Shown in pieces: positions 59,801 through 64,000 of a stretch of DNA of 64,000 nt (position 1 is the stretch's first letter; the number at the start of each line of letters is the position of its first letter). The notes under the pieces were generated by a model that saw only the letters and a program-made list of their open reading frames with translations, was not told the DNA's origin and searched no databases. The stretch spans positions 25,840,822 through 25,904,821 of the forward strand of contig CAIIXF020000008.1 in assembly GCA_903813345.2 (NCBI GenBank), given 5' to 3'. Origin of the DNA: Owenia fusiformis (Eukaryota; Annelida; Polychaeta; Sabellida; Oweniidae). The translations under genes and the position numbers were made by a program.

Positions 59801-62800
59801 GCAATAGGTTACCTACAAGAAAGTATGGAATCCCTAATTGCATTAAACACAGAGGCAGCAATGAAGCCAGAAATTTTAAGGTTTGTTGATAAAATATGAG
59901 TGTTTTTTCTGTACATGAAGATAAAACCTGAGACTAAGTTTTCTCATTTCTACATACTGTACTGCGAGTTTAACAAGTAAAATTTAAGAATAAAAAAACG
60001 CAATAGATTCCATGAGTCTGGCAATAGATGTAATATTTTGTATGTCTTTGTGTAATATGTAATATTTATGTGTTTCTTTATAGATCTGATAAATTGAGAG
60101 GGGAATCTCCTCTGGTGAACACTAATGTTTACCTGCTTCGAGGCATCATACAATTAGGTAGACTGGTCGCTCAGACTCCAGAAGTTAAAGACACTTGTAT
60201 GTCTGCAGCTGACATCTTTCACACGTAAGTTCCACATGCTAGTTTTTTTATACAAGCGTGAAGAGTCACAAGTGTTCTAGGCCACTCAAGTGCAGGGTTT
60301 TCGACTTGACCTAAGTATTCAAAATATTCACATTAGCACAACTTACACGCATATCTAGTAAAAAATTCTATTGTCTCATTTTTAATATCAATGTCAACAT
60401 AGTTTAACTTAGGACATTTACTACTGTAATAAGATTTAGTTACCTATCCAACTCTGATTTTTTACAGTGGTCCCTAAATGGTCTGTTTTTCGACGAGAAC
60501 ATTAATTTATTATTACATTGATCTTTATAGTTTCAAATTTAGAAACATGTATTTCCTATTTATGACATGACTGTTAACTTTGGACTACAGATAGGATATA
60601 TTAGACAACATAGCAATCTTTGATTCTTCAGCGCAGCATTATTTGCATCAGCCACATTCCCAACTGTTGCCAAGGGAGACACATATAAACAATTACAATG
60701 GATTCTATTGGATGCTCACTCAAACCTCCTTGAATTACTTTCTCTGAACCCCAAAGGAAATGAAAAACTAATTGCGCTACGATGTGAAAGATTATCTGCA
60801 TTTATTAAATGTTCTGCTATTCCAACAAATGAGAATATACTTGCCTTACAAGAAAAGGTAAGTACATGTATAATGAGTACTACAATGTGTTTGAATCATC
60901 TCCAGCACCAACTCATTGCATTTTTGTCACACTACTGTTTGGATATAGTCTGATAGCCCTTGAGATGGTAGTGTGTTTGCTATTATTCTTGTGATTGTGA
61001 TGGTTAAGAGGTTTTATGCCACCACCACTAGTTCTATGGTCTCCAACTTTTTGTGACGGCATTTGGCATCCGTTGGTTGGCATTTAGCATCTGTAACAAA
61101 TGGCAGGTGGTGGCAATTGGTTTGTTAATGCCTTGTTGGATAATTATGGGCATCACCAATCCAGGAAAATTTCCCATCAAATTTTCATTGCTATCTTGTT
61201 GGAAAAAACTAAAGTTCATTTTCATTGTCTCCTTGGTTGTGTGTCATTCATGTAATATGCCCTGTTAATTAAAGTGAAGTACATTTATTTTGCAGACCTG
61301 TCAACAACTAGTGCAGAACCAGCCATCCAGCAGTCATGCCCTCTATCTCCTGGGTAGTGCCCAACTGTCAAAGTATGATGACAACCCAGAGCAGGATGGG
61401 GCAGAGGGGCTACTCAATGATGCCAAGGCTTCATTCAGAGCTAGTCTGGGCCTGGAAGGAAAGATGGCCACTACAGATATACCATCTGAACTCATGGGTG
61501 AGTTGTTTACTACTTGTACTCATATTGTTTATGTATTATTGTTTCACATTCAAGAATTGAAATTGAAAAACAACACGTACAGTAGTACCTCAGTGGAAAA
61601 AAGGTGGTCAGCAGATATGGAAAGAAGATCAGACTTGTATATATTTCCAGATCAACAGTGGTGGAAGAAGCGACTAGAAAAAGAAAAAGAGGAACAGAAA
61701 AAAGCTACACCTGCAACTGCTACTAATAAAGGTGGACCACCCTCAAGAGGAGGAGCTGCAGGTGTAAAGGGTGGAGCTACTGCAGGAAGGGGAGGAGCTG
61801 TCAGAGGGAGGGGTGGAGCTACAACACCAGCTAGGGGTAAGTGAATGCCCAAAACTACAGAATGAGATGTAAAAAAACATACTATTTGGAAATAAGAAAT
61901 GAAAATCTGTTAATACTATGGCCTATTAACTACATAAATCACTTATCAGCTGTTGCTGTTTTGAGAGTTGAAAGACAAAAACCAACACTATAAACTTCAT
62001 GTTTCTAAACCTCAGACCAAATGTTCTATTAGAATTTTGTGAATGTGAGTGTAATGGAATAAATCTTAATATTTAATGAAGGACCCACGGTCCTATGCTC
62101 ACACAGTTTGGAACCTTCAGAGGAATTTATATCCTGACTTTCAAACAAAAATATTGATTTGGATTTGTAGTCTCGAACTTTGAAAAACTTAGATAGCATA
62201 GTTATGTGACCTAGTTTGATGACCTTTGACCTTGAAAATTTTACTTATTCAGAGCTCAGTAAGGTCTTTTGTGATTAAGCTGACCAAAATTTACATCCAA
62301 AAATCAATTTGAAAAATCAACTTTTTTGACCTTTCGAAGGTCACTGAAGGTCAAGTAAAGGTCAGATCCTAAAACTAATGTCAGATTTGAACTCCTGGCA
62401 ACTTGTAGATGATTTTCAAAAAAAAAATTGGTCAAATTGAAGCAAGTTGAAAAATAACTTATTTTTACTGTTTTTTTACGTCAAATATTTCAAAAACGGT
62501 AAAAATTTGATGCTGACATATATTGAGAAATATGTAAGGAATGCTTAAATCTATTAATGATGTAATTTATTGCAGGAAATGATCAAGTATAAGGCAAACT
62601 TTAAGAATCTTGTCAATCACAAAACCTGCCATTGACTTTATACATGAGAAAGTTTCCTGAAAATGACTAAGTCCTACCGTAATTCCAAGAGCTTTGAAAT
62701 CTTCAGAGGACATAAGTTGCATATACACCAACTACTAAAAGTTATTTGAAAGTTCTACTTCAACAAAGTGTCTAGTATTTACAGAAAAGTTGACTTTTTG

Positions 62801-63954
62801 ACGTCAAAATCCGCAATTTCTCGGAAACCGGGCGAACTTGGGAAATGGCGATGATAGGTCAAATAGGCATTATGGATATGCATAAAATGAATGTGGATAT
62901 GACTCAATCCGAATAGCAGTTTTAATTTGTGCGGCCAATGTTGACGGACGGACGGACGGACCAACGGACGGACCAACGGACGGACGGACGGACGCCTGGT
63001 CAATCCCATAGGCTCACTTTGTGAGCCAAAAAGAATTAGGATCTTGCTAGATTGCTATCTAATTCCTTTACCTAAACATTTTTTGGGAATCTCACTTTCC
63101 AAAATTGCTGCCATTTTTGCTGATGATAGCCGGCTACACATTGCTGTTTTTTTCTATCCTTAATGTACTAAAAGTATGTAATGTGCCTTAAAGGTGGAAC
63201 AACTGTCCGTGGTGGACGTGGTGCAGCTGCTGCAGCTAGGGGGGCCAGAGGTGGTGCAGCTACCAGACCAGCTGCAGCTGGTAAATGAGTTTGATATTTA
63301 AACCCCATAATACAATTCCATCCACTGATATTCATATACCATATTTTACCATTGTTTCTGGACACTCTATAAACTCTGCAAAATAATTTGTATTACTATA
63401 ATGATTTCATGATTAGCTAATTCTAATATGGTCATATTCAATCATTGGATTTTCCAGGTAAAGTGTCCCCAGTCAAACCAGCTGCCAAAGCTCCCACAGG
63501 CAAAACATCATCTAGCCATGTCTGTAGTCCTGCTAAACCTACAACTCCCAGCACTGGGGCTACTAAGCCTACAACTGAACCAGAAACAGGTAGGCCATTA
63601 CTAGTAATGCCTGCATTTCTTTAGTCACACTTCATTTCAGTGTTTAACTTAACAATGCCAACACCAGGGGAAAGAAATCCCATTGAACATATCAGCAAGC
63701 AGCATATTGTGTTTATTTAATTTCAGATCTACCTGAAGAGATTTGCCATACTTGCAATATTTTATGTCTTATTATGAGCTAATTGGTAAAACATACATGT
63801 ATTTGCAGTTGAAGCCAAGGACCAGAAGGTGGGGCCAGTGAATAAAGCAACCTACCACCCAAGACTGGGCCTGGCAAGGGCACTTTCTAGATTACCTGAT
63901 AATATTGAAGAATCCCAGAAATACTATGAGCAAGTCATACACATGGCACCTGAT
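50873..63954 (+). CDS. Cadherin-like / U-box-like / TPR protein, 18 exons, 3' end outside window
   Basis: I do not recognise a named orthologue. Exons: 50873-51034, 52007-52211, 55228-55394, 55650-55947, 56441-56514, 56761-56811, 57548-57662, 58241-58416, 58526-58750, 59132-59340, 59740-59880, 60084-60224, 60632-60857, 61296-61497, 61651-61836, 63194-63280, 63458-63589, 63809-63954. All are GT-AG with consistent phases; 981 codons without a stop, and the last donor is open to the right. Residues about 1-95 and 98-190 are two cadherin-like beta-sandwich repeats (Y-x-A/V...G-x-T-V...DGT-x-Y-x-V-x-R pattern). About 205-275 resembles a U-box (YCPIRIKDSE...SGPLIYE...FDPLNEMPLENDW). About 355-730 and 731-800 hold TPR-like helices (NFHVGRLLVMQGNYDDAIVR). 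About 800-930 is low-complexity, RGG- and Pro/Ala-rich; TPR-like sequence resumes at 933. An intracellular scaffold or ubiquitin-ligase role is inference only. The donors after exons 8, 9 and 11 (GTTGAA, GTTTGT, GTTTGT) are weak. Confidence 0.85.
51210..51318. mobile_element. Hairpin element of about 110 bp in intron 1 of the unnamed gene
   Basis: The inner arms TGGCCCAGTTATCTACTCCT + GACGTC (51232-51257) and GACGTCAGGAGTAGATAACT + GGGCC (51272-51296) are perfect inverses. The outer arms TCTAGACTTAACCAAA and TTTGGTTAATCTAGA also match. The loop is about 14 bp. The right inner arm creates the full cAMP-response-element palindrome TGACGTCA at 51271-51278. Confidence 0.85.
51700..51865 (-). repeat. 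Diverged fragment of the 47.7-kb TIR element interior
   Basis: GGAAATATTTTTCCTTGACA + ATAATCAG and AAAAATGCGTATTTGTGTGA + CATATTCTGTCAC are the inverse, with changes, of about 47765-47860 (TGACAGAAAATGTCACGCAA, GTCAAGCAAAAATATTTCTG). Confidence 0.6.
52625..54911 (-). mobile_element. 2.3-kb TIR element carrying the 162-bp satellite, intron 2 of the unnamed gene
   Basis: The ends are ATGTCCCCACCACATAG at 52625 and the inverse CTATG..CATAGATGGGGACAT near 54911 (short, imperfect). A CCGT/CTGT microsatellite (52670-52735) follows the left end. Then come about ten tandem copies of a unit of about 160 bp with GGCAGCCATTTTGGATTTTC, AAAGTCTTGTCTACGC, TTTCAAATTTTCAGGGATGA and GGGCATTCTGGGTAAATGTC. This is the inverse of the array at 10665-11556. 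A non-matching stretch at about 54375-54685 interrupts the array and contains a repeated TATCACGTCCTTAGTAG. Confidence 0.85.
55075..55200 (-). repeat. Inverse copy of the GGCATTAACATGCAAAATGTCACC repeat
   Basis: Reads CACCACAAGTGGTGACATAT, GTCTCCAACTTTTTTGTGGA, GGTGTTTGGCATCTG and AAATTTTGCATGTTAATACC, the inverse of the copies at 2471 and 32633. It ends 28 bp before exon 3. Confidence 0.75.
61020..61140 (-). repeat. Inverse copy of the same repeat, intron 13 of the unnamed gene
   Basis: Reads CCACCACCACTAGTTCTATG + GTCTCCAACTTTTTGTGACG, then GGCATTTAGCATCTGTAACA, AATGGCAGGTGGTGGC and TTGTTAATGCCTTGTTG. Confidence 0.75.
62100..63015 (-). repeat. Dispersed repeat family copy with CCGT/GGAC end, intron 15 of the unnamed gene
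   Basis: The inverse of parts of 17310-18500. GACGGACGGACGGACCAACG and similar runs (about 62943-62995) are followed by ATCCCATAGGCTCACTTTGT + GAGCC, where GGCTCACTTTGTGAGCC is a palindrome. The interior has tandem-like GACCTTTGACCTTGAAAATT / CTGAAGGTCAAGTAAAGGTC motifs. A short fragment of the same family is at 28540-28700. No protein is encoded. Confidence 0.7.
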
Positions 63955-64000
63955 GTAAGTAGTGTTTAAAAAGATAATACAAATTAGGATACTCTCTTCA

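Noticed and set aside
61290-61844. 184-codon single-exon gene
   Set aside because: It is exons 14 and 15 of the unnamed gene plus the in-frame intron between them; the start methionine lies outside the exon.

Overview
The window is nuclear DNA from an animal. Genes are split by GT-AG introns, are sparse in an AT-rich background, and sit among many transposon remnants, satellites and palindromes. The proteins are clearly metazoan. The repeat landscape (GGAC/CCGT microsatellites at element ends, tRNA-derived SINEs, foldback elements) suggests a marine invertebrate, perhaps a lophotrochozoan, but I cannot name the species.

Four genes can be reconstructed. (1) PSMA6, proteasome subunit alpha-6, on the minus strand (15669 to 4217): seven coding exons, 246 residues, complete. 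(2) SLC35B2, the Golgi PAPS transporter, on the plus strand (25884 to 28390): two coding exons, 442 residues. (3) TMEM242, a mitochondrial inner-membrane assembly factor, on the minus strand (50818 to 32432): four coding exons, 161 residues. (4) A large gene I cannot name, on the plus strand, starting at 50873 and running off the right edge. Eighteen exons (981 codons) give two cadherin-like beta-sandwich repeats, a U-box-like segment, TPR-like repeats and an RGG-rich linker. Genes 3 and 4 are head to head, with only 54 bp between their start codons.

Layout: 1-1041 satellite with a 38-bp unit and a 646-bp higher-order period; 1042-3870 intergenic, with a terminal-inverted-repeat (TIR) element; 3.9-15.7 kb PSMA6, whose introns hold a hAT remnant nested in an older palindrome, TIR elements, a SINE, a 162-bp satellite and a foldback; 15.7-25.4 kb gene-free with palindromes; 25.4-28.4 kb a small TIR element and SLC35B2; 28.4-32.4 kb gene-free; 32.4-50.8 kb TMEM242. 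Intron 3 of TMEM242 carries a 7.2-kb foldback element with inverted tandem arrays and two nested insertions. Intron 1 carries a 1-kb palindrome, itself hit by a 169-bp element, plus other TIR elements. The unnamed gene fills 50.9-64 kb, with a second copy of the 162-bp satellite inside intron 2.

The genes share no pathway: protein degradation, sulfation donor transport, ATP synthase assembly, and one of unknown role. The main novelty is the non-autonomous repeat system. Several families share a plan: tandem arrays carrying ATGGC(G/C)GCC-like motifs, a GGAC/CCGT microsatellite, and short terminal inverted repeats. I saw no transposase apart from a fragment of a BED finger. All splice sites and homologies were read by eye, with no alignment software.
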